Notes: a model not told the origin generated them from the sequence alone. A stretch of DNA of 64,000 nucleotides from Novosphingobium album (ex Liu et al. 2023) (GCF_029076845.1 NZ_JARESE010000001.1:248001-312000); one strand, 5' to 3'; positions 8,076 through 16,939 are shown, numbered from the stretch's first letter. Program-made: numbers and translations.

Positions 8076-9412
8076 GCGACGAGCCCGTCGAGCATCGCCT
8101 CGAACACCGGGAAGCTGGTGGCGATGGGGCGCGTGTCGTCCACTTCGATGCCCTGGCGGCTGGCGAGGCCGGCAATCGCCATCGACATGGCGATGCGGTG
8201 ATCGAGGTGGGTGGCGATGGCGTCCGGCGTGCCCGGCAGCGGATCGCCGCCCGTGCCTTCGATGACGAGGCCATCCTCGCGCTCGTCGATTCGCGCGCCG
8301 GCGGCAGCGAGCGCGGTGGCCATGACCGCGAGGCGATCCGATTCCTTGACGCGCAGCTCATCGAGGCCGGACGTGGTGGTGGTGCCGCTCGCCAGCGCGG
8401 CGGCGACGAAGAGCGCGGGGAACTCGTCGATCATGCTGGGGGCGATCGCCGGATCGACGTCGATCCCGGTCAGCGCGGAATGGCGCACGCGCAAGTCCGC
8501 CACCGGCTCGCCGCCCACCTCGCGCGGGTTCTGCGCCTCGATCGCGCCACCCATCTGGCGCAGCGCCGTGACCAGGCCGGCGCGAGTGGGGTTGAGGCCC
8601 ACGTTCTCGATCACGATGTCGCTGCCCGGCACCAGCAGCGCGGCGACCAGGAAGAACGCGGCCGACGAGGGATCGCCCGGCACGTCGATCGCTTGCGGGC
8701 GCAGCTCCGCCTCGCCCCGGATGGCGATCACGCGCGTGCCGTCGGCCTCGACCGTCACGTCGAGATCGGCGCCGAAGCCTTTCAACATGCGCTCGGAATG
8801 GTCGCGGGTCGGCACCGGCTCGATCACCGTGGTGATCCCCGGCGTGTTGAGCCCGGCCAGCAGCACCGCGCTTTTCACCTGGGCCGAGGCGACCGGCAGG
8901 CGATAGGTGATCGGCACGGCGGGCGAGGCGCCGCGCAGGATCAGCGGCAGCCGGCCGCCTTCGCTGGCGGAGACTTGCGCGCCCATCCGCGTCAGCGGTT
9001 CGATCACCCGGCCCATCGGCCGCTGCGACAGGCTGGCATCGCCCACGAAGCTGGCGCTGATCGGATGGCTGGCGACCAGGCCCATGAGCAGCCGCGTGGA
9101 CGTGCCCGAATTGCCCATGTCGAGCGGGCCGCGCGGTTGCAGCAGCGCGCCGGCGCCAACCCCGTGGACGCGCCATTGGCCTTCGTCGATGCGCTCCACC
9201 GAAGCGCCCATGGCGCGCATCGCGGCGGCCGTGGCCAGCACGTCCTCGCCTTCGAGCAGGCCCGAGATCCGGCTTTCGCCCACCGCCAGCGCGGACAGCA
9301 TGATCGCGCGGTGGCTGATCGACTTGTCGCCCGGCACGCGGATCCGGCCCTTGAGCGGCCCGCTGGGGCGGAATCGGCGCGGCTGCATCGCGGAGGCGGG
9401 ATCGTGGCTCAC
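8072..9412 (-). CDS. aroA: 3-phosphoshikimate 1-carboxyvinyltransferase (EPSP synthase), class II type
   Basis: 446 residues. Transfers the enolpyruvyl group of PEP to shikimate-3-phosphate, the sixth shikimate-pathway step. Conserved pieces: GDKSISHRA near the N-terminus, [14 protein letters not shown] in the middle, RVKESDRLA near the C-terminus. The four marks used to define class II enzymes (GDK-S, SAQ-V-K, R-D-H-S-E, N-P-T-R) are all present, so it belongs with the glyphosate-tolerant CP4 group; however the glycine-loop segment reads NSGTSTR, with Gly where CP4 has the tolerance-related Ala. The start is GTG ([10 protein letters not shown]); an ATG eight codons on ([10 protein letters not shown]) is the alternative. 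Coupled to cmk by a 4-base overlap. Confidence 0.95.
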   Translation of the reverse strand: MSHDPASAMQPRRFRPSGPLKGRIRVPGDKSISHRAIMLSALAVGESRISGLLEGEDVLATAAAMRAMGASVERIDEGQWRVHGVGAGALLQPRGPLDMGNSGTSTRLLMGLVASHPISASFVGDASLSQRPMGRVIEPLTRMGAQVSASEGGRLPLILRGASPAVPITYRLPVASAQVKSAVLLAGLNTPGITTVIEPVPTRDHSERMLKGFGADLDVTVEADGTRVIAIRGEAELRPQAIDVPGDPSSAAFFLVAALLVPGSDIVIENVGLNPTRAGLVTALRQMGGAIEAQNPREVGGEPVADLRVRHSALTGIDVDPAIAPSMIDEFPALFVAAALASGTTTTSGLDELRVKESDRLAVMATALAAAGARIDEREDGLVIEGTGGDPLPGTPDAIATHLDHRIAMSMAIAGLASRQGIEVDDTRPIATSFPVFEAMLDGLVA

Positions 9413-9593
9413 GGGGCGGGCTTTCCTGACAGGCCGAGGGTGCGAAAGGCGCGCGGCTTTTGACAGCGCGTGGCGCCTATGGCAAGGCGCCCGCCCTGAT
9501 GCGTGCCCCGGCCTTGATTTCTCCGGGGCGCATGACCATCACTTGCTTTTTTTCGCGCTGCCCTGCCGGACAGACGCATAATGAGGATAGTTC

Positions 9594-9914
9594 ATGGCCA
9601 AGCCTGAATGGGGCGCCAAGCACGGCTGCCCGAAATGCGGCACTCGCTTTTACGACATGGGCAAGGATGACCCGGTCACCTGCATCGAGTGCGGCCATAC
9701 CTGGAACCCCGAGCCGGTGCTGAAATCGAAGCAGCCGATTCCGTTCGAGGAAGTGCAGAAGAAGGAAGTCGAGGAGACCGAGGACGTCGATCTGGCCGAG
9801 GAGGATCTGGACATCGACGATGACGGCGATTCGCCCGACAACGATGTCGACCTTGGCGGTGACGACGATCTGGGCGTGCACGGCGCCGGTGACGACGACG
9901 ACACCGATAGCTGA
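9594..9914 (+). CDS. FYDLN-domain zinc-ribbon protein (TIGR02300 family)
   Basis: 106 residues of unknown function. The N-terminal third has two CxxC pairs (C12/C15 and C30/C33) that should bind one zinc, with the family's name motif seen as RFYDMGKDD. The rest is extremely acidic (long D/E-rich tail from about residue 58), and probably disordered. This family is nearly restricted to alphaproteobacteria; a nucleic-acid or protein-binding role is only a guess. A GC hairpin lies 15 bases after the stop. Confidence 0.85.
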   Translation: MAKPEWGAKHGCPKCGTRFYDMGKDDPVTCIECGHTWNPEPVLKSKQPIPFEEVQKKEVEETEDVDLAEEDLDIDDDGDSPDNDVDLGGDDDLGVHGAGDDDDTDS

Positions 9915-9928
9915 GTCTTAAAAATATG

Positions 9929-9954
9929 GGAAATGCGCGAAAGAGCGCATTTCC
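9929..9954 (+). terminator. Hairpin after the FYDLN gene
   Basis: A perfect 10-base-pair stem (GGAAATGCGC / GCGCATTTCC) with a 6-base GAAAGA loop starts 15 bases after the stop codon. There is only TTCCTTG downstream instead of a T-run, so it may act as an mRNA 3' stabiliser or weak terminator. Confidence 0.5.
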
Positions 9955-10030
9955 TTGCGGCACCGGCCCGCTCCCCCACCCGGCCTCCCATCAGGATACT
10001 TGCGCGGGTGGCCGGGCGGAGGAGCGGGCC
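9955..10030. repeat. Long hairpin containing a 25-base repeated word
   Basis: Arms 9965-9985 and 10010-10030 are 21 bases each with only two mismatches, around a 24-base loop. The 25-base stretch at 9955-9979 (starts TTGCGGCACC, ends GCTCCCCCAC) recurs at 33841-33865 with one difference. Placement between genes, dyad symmetry and recurrence suggest a dispersed palindromic element. Confidence 0.6.
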
Positions 10031-10177
10031 GGCCAACGGACAGATCGGTCATGACCCGGACCAAATTTGTCCTTGCCAACCGGATGAGCCGTCACTAGAG
10101 GGCGGCGTCCCGGCTCCAGGAGAAATCCGAAGGCCGGGGATGCGAGTCCCCCAGGACCCGCATCGACAGAATGGAAC

Positions 10178-10253
<76 letters not shown>

Positions 10254-10318
10254 TTCGGGACGCGGCGTAAATTCGGCCCATGACGGGCTGCAAAAGCCTC
10301 GCCCTGAACCGATTTCCG

Positions 10319-10335
10319 CCACGTCCCGGACGTGG
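10319..10335 (+). promoter_or_regulatory. Hairpin between tRNA-Ala and ffh
   Basis: CCACGTC and GACGTGG form a perfect 7-base-pair stem around CCG, 65 bases after the tRNA. No T-run follows, so it may be a processing signal, a weak stop for the tRNA transcript, or an operator-like dyad. Confidence 0.35.
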
Positions 10336-10377
10336 TCGAATGACTTGAGCGACACGCTGGCTGACGAGGTTTCGTCC

Positions 10378-10404
10378 GCCGGCGTTTTTGGCATTTACGC
10401 CGGC
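10378..10404 (+). promoter_or_regulatory. Leader hairpin immediately upstream of ffh
   Basis: GCCGGCGT (10378-10385) pairs perfectly with ACGCCGGC (10397-10404) around an 11-base T-rich loop. The stem ends directly before the ribosome binding site (AGGAG at 10405-10409), 16 bases upstream of the ATG, where it could affect ffh translation. Confidence 0.4.
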
Positions 10405-10420
10405 AGGAGTGCGCGAGGAC

Positions 10421-11860
10421 ATGTTCGACAGTCTTTCCGATCGTCTCGGCGGCGTATTCGACAAGCTGCGCGGGCGCGGCGCGCTCAAGGAGCAGGACGT
10501 CCGCGATGCCATGCGCGAAGTGCGCATCGCGCTCCTGGAAGCCGATGTCGCGCTGCCGGTGGTGCGCCGCTTCGTCGATCAGGTGACGGAAAAGGCCGTC
10601 GGCCAGTCGGTGCTGCGCTCGGTCACGCCGGGGCAGCAGGTCGTCAAGATCGTCAATGACGCGCTGGTCGAGATGCTGGGCGGCGAAGACACGCCGGGCC
10701 TCGATCTCAATGCCGCGCCGCCGGTGGTCATCATGATGGTGGGCCTCCAGGGTTCGGGCAAGACCACCAGCACCGCCAAGCTGGCCCGGCTGCTGAAGGA
10801 GAAGGAAGGCAAGAAGGCGATGATGGCGTCGCTCGACGTCAACCGCCCGGCCGCGCAGGAACAGCTCAAGGTGCTGGGCGAGCAGGTCGGCGTCGCCACG
10901 CTGCCGATCATCCCCGGCCAGCAGCCCACCGAGATCGCCACGCGCGCGCTGCAGGCCGCCCGGTTGCAGGCGGTGGACGTGCTGCTGCTCGATACGGCCG
11001 GCCGCCTCCATGTCGATCAGCAGCTGATGGACGAGATGAAGGCGGTCGCCGCGATCTCGGCCCCGCGCGAAACGCTGCTGGTGGTCGATTCGCTCACCGG
11101 CCAGGACGCGGTCAACGTGGCGCAGAGCTTCTCGGGCCAGGTGGACCTGACGGGCGTGATCCTCACCCGCATGGATGGCGATGCGCGCGGCGGCGCGGCC
11201 CTGTCGATGCGCGCCGTCACCGGCAAGCCGATCAAGTTCGCCGGCACGGGCGAGAAGCTCGACGCGATCGAGGTGTTCCACCCCAGCCGCGTCGCCAATC
11301 GCATCCTGGGCATGGGCGACATCGTCTCGATCGTCGAAAAGGCGGCGGCGACGGTCGAGGCCGAGGATGCCGAGCGCATGGCCGAGCGCATGGCGCAAGG
11401 CAAGTTCGACATGAACGACCTGCGCGGCCAGCTTCGCCAGATGCAGAAGATGGGCGGCCTGGGCGTGCTTGCCGGCATGATGCCGGGCATGAAGAAGGCC
11501 AAGGCGGCGATGCAGGCCTCGGGCATGGACGATCGGGTGCTGCTGCGCATGGATGCGATCATCGGCTCGATGACGCCGAAGGAACGTGCCAATCCCGCGC
11601 TGCTCAACGCCCGGCGCAAGATCCGCGTCGCCAACGGTTCCGGCACGCAAGTGCAGGACGTTAACAAGCTGCTGAAAATGCACATGGAAATGGCCAAGGC
11701 GATGAAGCAGATCAAGAAGATGGGCGGGCTCAAGGGCCTGGGCGCGCTGTTCGGCAAGGGCGGGATCGATGCCGCGATGCCGGGTCTGGGCGGGCCTGGC
11801 GGCGGCTTTCCCGGCATGGGCGGCGGCCAGCCCGATCTCTCGAAATTTCTCAAGAAGTAA
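10421..11860 (+). CDS. ffh: Signal recognition particle protein (SRP54)
   Basis: 479 residues. GTPase that, with 4.5S RNA, delivers nascent membrane proteins to FtsY and the Sec translocon. The N domain (about 1-95) is followed by the G domain with P-loop GLQGSGKTTSTAKLA near residues 108-122, DVNRPAAQEQL, DTAGRLHVDQQLM and TRMDGDARGGAALS. The C-terminal methionine-rich M domain ends in a Gly/Pro/Met-rich tail. The ATG at 10421 was chosen over an upstream in-frame codon because SRP54 proteins begin MFDSLSDRL and AGGAG sits just before it. It heads ffh-rpsP-rimM-...-trmD; rpsP starts 31 bases after its stop. Confidence 0.97.
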   Translation: MFDSLSDRLGGVFDKLRGRGALKEQDVRDAMREVRIALLEADVALPVVRRFVDQVTEKAVGQSVLRSVTPGQQVVKIVNDALVEMLGGEDTPGLDLNAAPPVVIMMVGLQGSGKTTSTAKLARLLKEKEGKKAMMASLDVNRPAAQEQLKVLGEQVGVATLPIIPGQQPTEIATRALQAARLQAVDVLLLDTAGRLHVDQQLMDEMKAVAAISAPRETLLVVDSLTGQDAVNVAQSFSGQVDLTGVILTRMDGDARGGAALSMRAVTGKPIKFAGTGEKLDAIEVFHPSRVANRILGMGDIVSIVEKAAATVEAEDAERMAERMAQGKFDMNDLRGQLRQMQKMGGLGVLAGMMPGMKKAKAAMQASGMDDRVLLRMDAIIGSMTPKERANPALLNARRKIRVANGSGTQVQDVNKLLKMHMEMAKAMKQIKKMGGLKGLGALFGKGGIDAAMPGLGGPGGGFPGMGGGQPDLSKFLKK

Positions 11861-11891
11861 GTATCAGCGTTTGGAAGAAAGGTAAGAAACC

Positions 11892-12338
11892 ATGTCAGTT
11901 GCAATCCGTCTGTCGCGCGGTGGCGCGAAGAAGCGGCCCTATTACCGGGTGGTCGTGTCGAACTCGCGTTCGCCGCGTGACGGCAAGTACCTTGAGCAGA
12001 TCGGCACTTATAACCCGGTGCTGGCCAAGGACGACCCGGAGCGCGTGAAGCTCAACGAGGATCGCACCCGCTACTGGCTGGGCGTCGGCGCGCAGCCGAC
12101 CGATCGCGTTGCCCGCCTGCTCGACAAGGCCGGCATCAAGGAGCGCGCCGCGACGGTCAACCCGAACAAGGGCGAGCCGGGCAAGAAGGCCAAGGAGCGC
12201 GCCGAGGAGCGGGCCGAGAAGCTGCGCGAGGCCGAGGAAGCCGCGAAGGCCGCCGCCGAGGCTCCGGCCGAGGAAGAAGTCGCTGCCGAGGAAGCTCCCG
12301 CCGAGGAAGCCGCCAGCGAGGAACAGGCCGAGGGTTAA
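11892..12338 (+). CDS. rpsP: 30S ribosomal protein S16
   Basis: The first ~80 residues are a normal S16 ([45 protein letters not shown]). The protein is 148 residues, nearly twice the E. coli length, because of a C-terminal extension rich in Ala, Glu and Lys (repeats of the AEEAPAEEA type). Similar tails occur in other alphaproteobacterial S16 proteins; their role is not known to me. Four bases separate it from rimM. Confidence 0.97.
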   Translation: MSVAIRLSRGGAKKRPYYRVVVSNSRSPRDGKYLEQIGTYNPVLAKDDPERVKLNEDRTRYWLGVGAQPTDRVARLLDKAGIKERAATVNPNKGEPGKKAKERAEERAEKLREAEEAAKAAAEAPAEEEVAAEEAPAEEAASEEQAEG

Positions 12339-12341
12339 GCC

Positions 12342-12845
12342 TTGGCGGCTGATCGGCCCGTCACGCTTGCCGTCATCACCGGCGCGCATGGCGTGACGGG
12401 AGAGGTCCGGCTGAAGCTGTTCGGTGAAGGCGTGGCGGAATTGGGGCGCTATCGCGCGTTCAACGATGCCACGCTGTCGCTGGTCAAGCTGCGCGACGAT
12501 GGCAAGGGCGGGGCGATCGCGCGCTTTGCCGAAGTGGCCGATCGCAACGCGGCCGAGGCGCTGCGCGGCACCGCGCTGGCCGTGCCGCGCGCCGCCCTGC
12601 CCGCGCTGGGCGAGGGCGAATACTACCACGCCGACCTGATCGGCCTTCCCGCCGTTTCCACCACGGGCGAAGCGCTGGGCACCTGCATCGCGGTCGAGAA
12701 CTTCGGCGCGGGCGATGTGCTGGAGATCGAGCGCCCTCCGGTCGAGGGCAAGCGCGGCAAGCGCTTCATGGTGCCCATGCGGATCGAGGCCGTGCCCGAA
12801 TGGGACCATGAGCGCATGGTGATCAGCACCGCCTACGTGGACTAG
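12342..12845 (+). CDS. rimM: 16S rRNA processing protein
   Basis: 167-residue assembly factor for the 30S head. The N-terminal beta-barrel opens with VTLAVITGAHGVTGEVRLKLF; the C-terminal PRC-barrel includes YYHADLIGLPAV and the conserved end FMVPMRIEAVPEWDHERMVIS. The start is TTG (12342), three bases after the rpsP stop, with no better start nearby; the weak start may tune RimM below S16 levels. In most proteobacteria trmD follows directly, but here two other genes intervene. Confidence 0.93.
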   Translation: MAADRPVTLAVITGAHGVTGEVRLKLFGEGVAELGRYRAFNDATLSLVKLRDDGKGGAIARFAEVADRNAAEALRGTALAVPRAALPALGEGEYYHADLIGLPAVSTTGEALGTCIAVENFGAGDVLEIERPPVEGKRGKRFMVPMRIEAVPEWDHERMVISTAYVD

Positions 12846-12863
12846 CGGCGAGGGCGGGAGGGC

Positions 12864-13445
12864 ATGGCCGGAACCGCGCCTCTGCTGCCGGACGACGATC
12901 CGCTTTGGCAAGCGCTGTGCGGCTATGCCATTGGCCCCGGGGACGCGGCGCGGGGCTTTGCCGATCGCCTCGCGCGCGAGAACGGCTGGAGCGCTGCCCA
13001 TGCGGATCGGGTGATAGAGGAATATCGCCGCTTCTGCTGGCTGTGCGTGCGGGCGGACCATGTCGTCACCCCGTCGGAGGATGTCGATCAGGCCTGGCAT
13101 CTTCATTTGCTCTACAGCCGCGATTACTGGGAACGGTTCTGCCCGCAAGTGCTGGGCCGGCCGCTGCACCACGGCCCGACGCGCGGCGGCATGGCCGAGC
13201 AGGAAAAGCACTTCACGCAATACGCGCTGACGCTGCGCAGCTATGAACGGCGCTTCGGTCCGCCGCCCGAGGATATCTGGCCGGTGGCCGCCCGCAGGTT
13301 CGCGCGTGAGCTCACGGCGCGCCGGGTCCATCGCGACGCGGTGTTCATCGTCCCCCGCAAAATCGCTTATCGGCTTGTGGCTCTGGGGCTATTGTCGCTC
13401 ATGGTGCTCGGTGCCTGGGTGGTGGGGATGCACGCCGGATGGTGA
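12864..13445 (+). CDS. Conserved protein of the glycine-rich-domain-like (GRDP/DUF1399-like) type with C-terminal membrane anchor
   Basis: 193 residues, function unknown. The central block (about 60-105) has the pattern VTPSEDVDQAWHLHLLYSRDYW ... LHHGP in pieces, with D74, H79, H81, H102 and H103 conserved-looking; I relate this to the GRDP-like family (PF07173), where a DxxWHxH...HH pattern is typical. A single hydrophobic helix at about 170-188 with the basic stretch ARRVHR before it implies a cytoplasmic domain tethered to the membrane. The stop overlaps the next start by 7 bases, so the two are probably partners. A metal site built from the His cluster is an inference. Confidence 0.6.
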   Translation: MAGTAPLLPDDDPLWQALCGYAIGPGDAARGFADRLARENGWSAAHADRVIEEYRRFCWLCVRADHVVTPSEDVDQAWHLHLLYSRDYWERFCPQVLGRPLHHGPTRGGMAEQEKHFTQYALTLRSYERRFGPPPEDIWPVAARRFARELTARRVHRDAVFIVPRKIAYRLVALGLLSLMVLGAWVVGMHAGW

Positions 13446-14260
13446 CGGATATCTTCGATCTGCGCGGGCCGGAATTCCTGGCGCTTTATGCCGCTCTCCT
13501 GGCGCTGGCGATCCTGCTGGGGGCGATCCTGCCCCGGCTGGTGCGGCCGGCGGGCGCGATGGCAGCACCTGCCGGGGCGGAAGAAGCGGCCTATCTTGCC
13601 GGCGGTGCCGATCGTCTGGCCGAATCGGCGGTGGCGCGCCTGCTGTCGGCCAGGGCTCTGGTGGTCGATGGCCAGCGCTTCGCCATGAATCGCACGGCCG
13701 TCGCGCGCTCTGAGGTGGAGCGCGCCATCCTGCGCTTGCCCGATCGGTCCGGCTGGAACCAGGTGCGCCGGGCGATCGCGCCCGAGGCGGCGCGGATACG
13801 GGATCGGCTGGTGCGGTCCGGCCTGCTCAAGGATGCTGCCGCGCGCCTGCGCACGCGCGCGGTGCAGACCGCGCCTTATGCCGTGCTCGTCGTGATCGGT
13901 CTGGCGAAGATCGAGGTTGGGCTGGCACGCGGCAAGCCTGTCGGCATCCTGGTTTCTCTGGTGATCGTCACGGCGTTTCTCGGCGTGATCCGCTGGTTCA
14001 CGCTCGATGCGCGGACCAGCGCCGGCGCGCGGGCGATCAAGGGCATGGCGCTGGAATACGATCGTATGCGCCGCGCGCCCGTGCGTGAGGAGACGGGCAT
14101 GGCCGTCGCACTGTTCGGCACCACTGTGCTGGCCGGCTCTCCCATGGCCGATTTCCATGCGTTGCGCGCGCCCGGTTCCTCGTCGGGCGACAGTGGCGGC
14201 AGCGGGTGCAGTGGCGGCGGCGGCGGTGGCTGCGGGGGTTGCGGTGGCGGTGGAGACTAG
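13439..14260 (+). CDS. TIGR04222-type membrane protein with Gly/Cys-rich tail
   Basis: 273 residues, function unknown. One hydrophobic segment near the N-terminus (about 13-32), a soluble domain with the family-like pattern YLAGGADRLAESAVARLLSA, and two further membrane segments near 145-160 and 167-190. The last ~25 residues are almost only Gly and Cys with a few Ser (CSGGGGGGCGGCGGGGD), a hallmark of proteins carrying the TIGR04222 domain. It overlaps the preceding gene and stands 45 bases before trmD. The tail might bind metal or be an anchoring or modification signal; nothing here decides between these. Confidence 0.65.
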   Translation: MVTDIFDLRGPEFLALYAALLALAILLGAILPRLVRPAGAMAAPAGAEEAAYLAGGADRLAESAVARLLSARALVVDGQRFAMNRTAVARSEVERAILRLPDRSGWNQVRRAIAPEAARIRDRLVRSGLLKDAAARLRTRAVQTAPYAVLVVIGLAKIEVGLARGKPVGILVSLVIVTAFLGVIRWFTLDARTSAGARAIKGMALEYDRMRRAPVREETGMAVALFGTTVLAGSPMADFHALRAPGSSSGDSGGSGCSGGGGGGCGGCGGGGD

Positions 14261-14305
14261 GCGCGCGGCCTTGCCAATCGCGCCGGCGCGCGTAAGCGCT
14301 GGGGG

Positions 14306-15010
14306 ATGACTTTCGCCGCCACGGTCCTGACGCTCTACCCTGACATGTTTCCCGGCCCGCTCGGCATCTCGCTGGCCGGGCGCGCGCTGGCGGACGGGAC
14401 ATGGTCGCTCGACACCGTGCATATCCGCGATTTCGCCACGGACCGGCACCGCACCGTGGACGATACGCCCGCGGGCGGCGGCGCGGGCATGGTGCTCAAG
14501 GCCGATGTGCTGGCCGCCGCGATCGACCATGCGCGCGCGGCCCGGCCGGCTTGCCCGGTGCTGGCGATGACCCCGCGCGGCGCGCCGTTGACGCAGGCGC
14601 GGGTGCGGGCGCTGGCGGCGGGGCCGGGCGTGACCATCCTGTGCGGCCGTTTCGAAGGCTTTGACGAGCGCATCTTCGCCGGCCGCGATGTCGAGGAGAT
14701 CGCGGTGGGCGATGTCGTGCTCTCGGGCGGGGAGCCGGCGGCGCTGCTGCTGCTCGATGCCTGCGTGCGGCTGCTGCCCGGCGTGATGGGCGCGGCGGCC
14801 AGCGGCACCGAGGAATCGTTCGAGAACGGCCTGCTCGAATATCCGCAATATACCCGGCCGGTCGAATGGGAAGGGCGTGCGATTCCCGAAGTGCTGCGCT
14901 CGGGCGATCACGCCAGGATCGCCGCCTGGCGCCGCGCGCGGGCGGAAGAGGATACCCGGGCGCGCCGGCCCGATCTGTGGGCGGCGCGCCTGAAGGGCGA
15001 CCGGCCTTAA
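14306..15010 (+). CDS. trmD: tRNA (guanine-N1-)-methyltransferase (m1G37)
   Basis: 234-residue SPOUT methyltransferase that methylates G37 next to the anticodon and prevents +1 frameshifting. The trefoil-knot AdoMet site is seen in [11 protein letters not shown] and [31 protein letters not shown] is the classical TrmD C-terminal motif. The N-terminus ([16 protein letters not shown]) fits. It ends with a 4-base overlap into the convergent XpaC-like gene; rplS, which normally follows trmD, is not here. Confidence 0.97.
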   Translation: MTFAATVLTLYPDMFPGPLGISLAGRALADGTWSLDTVHIRDFATDRHRTVDDTPAGGGAGMVLKADVLAAAIDHARAARPACPVLAMTPRGAPLTQARVRALAAGPGVTILCGRFEGFDERIFAGRDVEEIAVGDVVLSGGEPAALLLLDACVRLLPGVMGAAASGTEESFENGLLEYPQYTRPVEWEGRAIPEVLRSGDHARIAAWRRARAEEDTRARRPDLWAARLKGDRP

Positions 15011-15711
15011 TCGTCGCGCGCGGTGGTGATGTAGCGGGTTTCGAGGAAGCGGCCGCGCACGGCCAGGGCATCGAGCTCGTTGCGGGCCAGATGCTCGGAC
15101 ATCGTCTCGATCTCGCTGGCGATCACTTGCAGGCCATCGACCAGTTGCGCTTCGGGCGTCGATCCGGCGTGGGGCTTGCCGCGCAGCGAGCTGGGGATGC
15201 GGGTATAGCTGTTGACCAGTCCGGGCAGATGCTCGGTCAGCAGCTTGCGCACTTCGCGCGCGGCCGGCTCGTTCTCGCCCAGCGTTTCGAGCTGCGGGGC
15301 GAGTTGTTCGAGCCGCGCGCCGATCAGGTCGATCGCGTCGAGCGCGGGGCTGGGCAAGGCGCGGCGGCGCGTTTCCAGCCACAGTTCGGCCGATCCGGCC
15401 AGTTCCGGCAAGCTCGCCTCGGCCAGATCCTCGGCGCGCGGGCGCGGGGTGGAAGGATAGAGTGCCAGCACGAAGAACACGACCAGCGACAGCGCCATGA
15501 TGGAAAGATACGTGCCGTCGGGCAAGCCGTTGAGGGCGAAGCTCGCGCCGATCGTGGCGACGAGGAACGCGGCAAGGCTGAGGAAGGCGCGGCGCAGCCG
15601 GCGCAGGCGGAAGCGCCAGCGTTCCTGCTTGGCGCGCCGCAGCCGCCACGCGCGCTGGCGGCGCGCTTCCCGCAGGATCGCGATCTGGACCGGGCTGCGC
15701 TCGCCGTTCAT
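15007..15711 (-). CDS. XpaC-like membrane protein (partner of TelA)
   Basis: 234 residues. A very basic N-terminus (many R/K up to residue 42) leads into two close hydrophobic segments (about 43-62 and 68-85), then an alpha-helical cytoplasmic domain with the stretch [19 protein letters not shown]. The pairing with a TelA gene ten bases upstream matches the xpaC-telA arrangement known from Firmicutes and other bacteria, so I call it XpaC-like; the sequence resemblance is modest and the name derives from a phosphatase-reporter phenotype, not a proven enzyme. Membrane-stress or envelope function is inferred. Confidence 0.5.
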   Translation of the reverse strand: MNGERSPVQIAILREARRQRAWRLRRAKQERWRFRLRRLRRAFLSLAAFLVATIGASFALNGLPDGTYLSIMALSLVVFFVLALYPSTPRPRAEDLAEASLPELAGSAELWLETRRRALPSPALDAIDLIGARLEQLAPQLETLGENEPAAREVRKLLTEHLPGLVNSYTRIPSSLRGKPHAGSTPEAQLVDGLQVIASEIETMSEHLARNELDALAVRGRFLETRYITTARDD

Positions 15712-15721
15712 GGGTTCGTGG

Positions 15722-16939
15722 CTACTCCAGCGAGTCCAGCAGGCTCTTGCCGGCGGGCGTGCCGCGCGCGTCGGCGATGGCTTCGGCCTGGCCCTGGGCG
15801 CGGGCGATATAAGCCCTGGACTTGCCGATCTCGCCTTCGAGCGACGTCACCGTCTGCTTCATCGAATCGAGCGCCTTGAGCTTGAAGGTGTCGATAGAAT
15901 CCATCGTGTCATAGATGTTCTGGAACGCGCGGCTCAGCGTTTCCAGCGGGATCGTCGCGCTGGCCGCCTGCTGGTGGATGCGCGCGGTATTGTCCTTCAG
16001 CATCTGGCCGGTGGCATCGATGATGTTGGCGGTGGTGGTGTTGAGCGCGGTGATCTGGTCGAGCACCAGCTTCTGGCTGGTCATCGCCTGCGCCACGGTG
16101 ACGGCGGTGCGCAGCGCGCTGACCGTCGTGGTCGAGGCGCGATCGACGCCCTTGACCAGTTCCACGTTGTTCTTCTTGACGAGGTCGAGCGCGAGGTAGC
16201 CCTGCACGCTCACCGCCATCTGCGTCAGCAGGTCCTGCGTGCGCTGGCGGACATAGAACAGCGCGGTCTCGCGGATCGTCTTGGCCTTGGCCGGATCGGT
16301 CGCATCGAGGTCGGCCGCCTTCTGTTCCAGCGCGGTGTCGAGCGCCTTGGACATGTGGATCATCTGTTCCAGCTTGCCCAGCGCGGCCCACAGGTTCTGC
16401 CGCTCCACGTCGATCGCGGCATTGTCCATCAGCAGCTCGTCCTTGCCGCCCTGCAGGCGGGCGAGGATCGCGCTGATGTGGCCTTGCGCGCTGGTATAGC
16501 TGTCGAAATAGTTCTTCAGCTTGTTGCCGAAGGGGATCACACCCAGGATCTTGCGCGGGGCCAGCAGGTTGCCCTTGCGCGAGGGATCGAGGTCTTCGAC
16601 CGTGCGGCGCAATTGGGCCAGATCGGCACCGACGCCGCTGGTTTCGTCCATCGCCCGGATCGGCCGGTCGAGAAAGCGGTTGGACTGGCCGGCGGCCTCG
16701 GCGATCTCGCGCCGGCCCATGTTGGTGATCTGGTCGACGCGCTTGCCGAATTCGGGCGAATTGGCATCCTGCGCGACGAGATCGTCGACGAATTCCTCGA
16801 CCCGCTGTTCCAGCCTGGACTTCGCCTCGTCGCTCACCGGCACGAGCCCGGCGGCCTTTTCCGCCTGCACCACGGGCACCGGATCGGGCGGCGTCAGTTT
16901 CAGGTCCCCGGCCGTAGCGGTCGTCGTTTCAGAAGCCAT
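15722..16939 (-). CDS. TelA/toxic-anion-resistance family protein
   Basis: 405 residues, soluble and strongly alpha-helical. The TelA family (PF05816) is recognised from the middle and C-terminal blocks: IPFGNKLKNYFDSYTSAQ, the RQNLWAALGKLEQMI helix, and QKLVLDQITALNTTTANII. The family was named for tellurite resistance on plasmids, but chromosomal members are linked to envelope stress and antimicrobial tolerance; no tellurite genes of the ter type are nearby. It is followed after 10 bases by the XpaC-like gene, making a two-gene operon. Its start is 151 bases from a Zur-box-like sequence shared with the divergent receptor promoter. Confidence 0.85.
   Translation of the reverse strand: MASETTTATAGDLKLTPPDPVPVVQAEKAAGLVPVSDEAKSRLEQRVEEFVDDLVAQDANSPEFGKRVDQITNMGRREIAEAAGQSNRFLDRPIRAMDETSGVGADLAQLRRTVEDLDPSRKGNLLAPRKILGVIPFGNKLKNYFDSYTSAQGHISAILARLQGGKDELLMDNAAIDVERQNLWAALGKLEQMIHMSKALDTALEQKAADLDATDPAKAKTIRETALFYVRQRTQDLLTQMAVSVQGYLALDLVKKNNVELVKGVDRASTTTVSALRTAVTVAQAMTSQKLVLDQITALNTTTANIIDATGQMLKDNTARIHQQAASATIPLETLSRAFQNIYDTMDSIDTFKLKALDSMKQTVTSLEGEIGKSRAYIARAQGQAEAIADARGTPAGKSLLDSLE

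Noticed and set aside
15722..16939. Tellurite-resistance island
   Set aside because: Only TelA and an XpaC-like gene are present; no terBCDE-type or tehAB genes and no mobile element are nearby.
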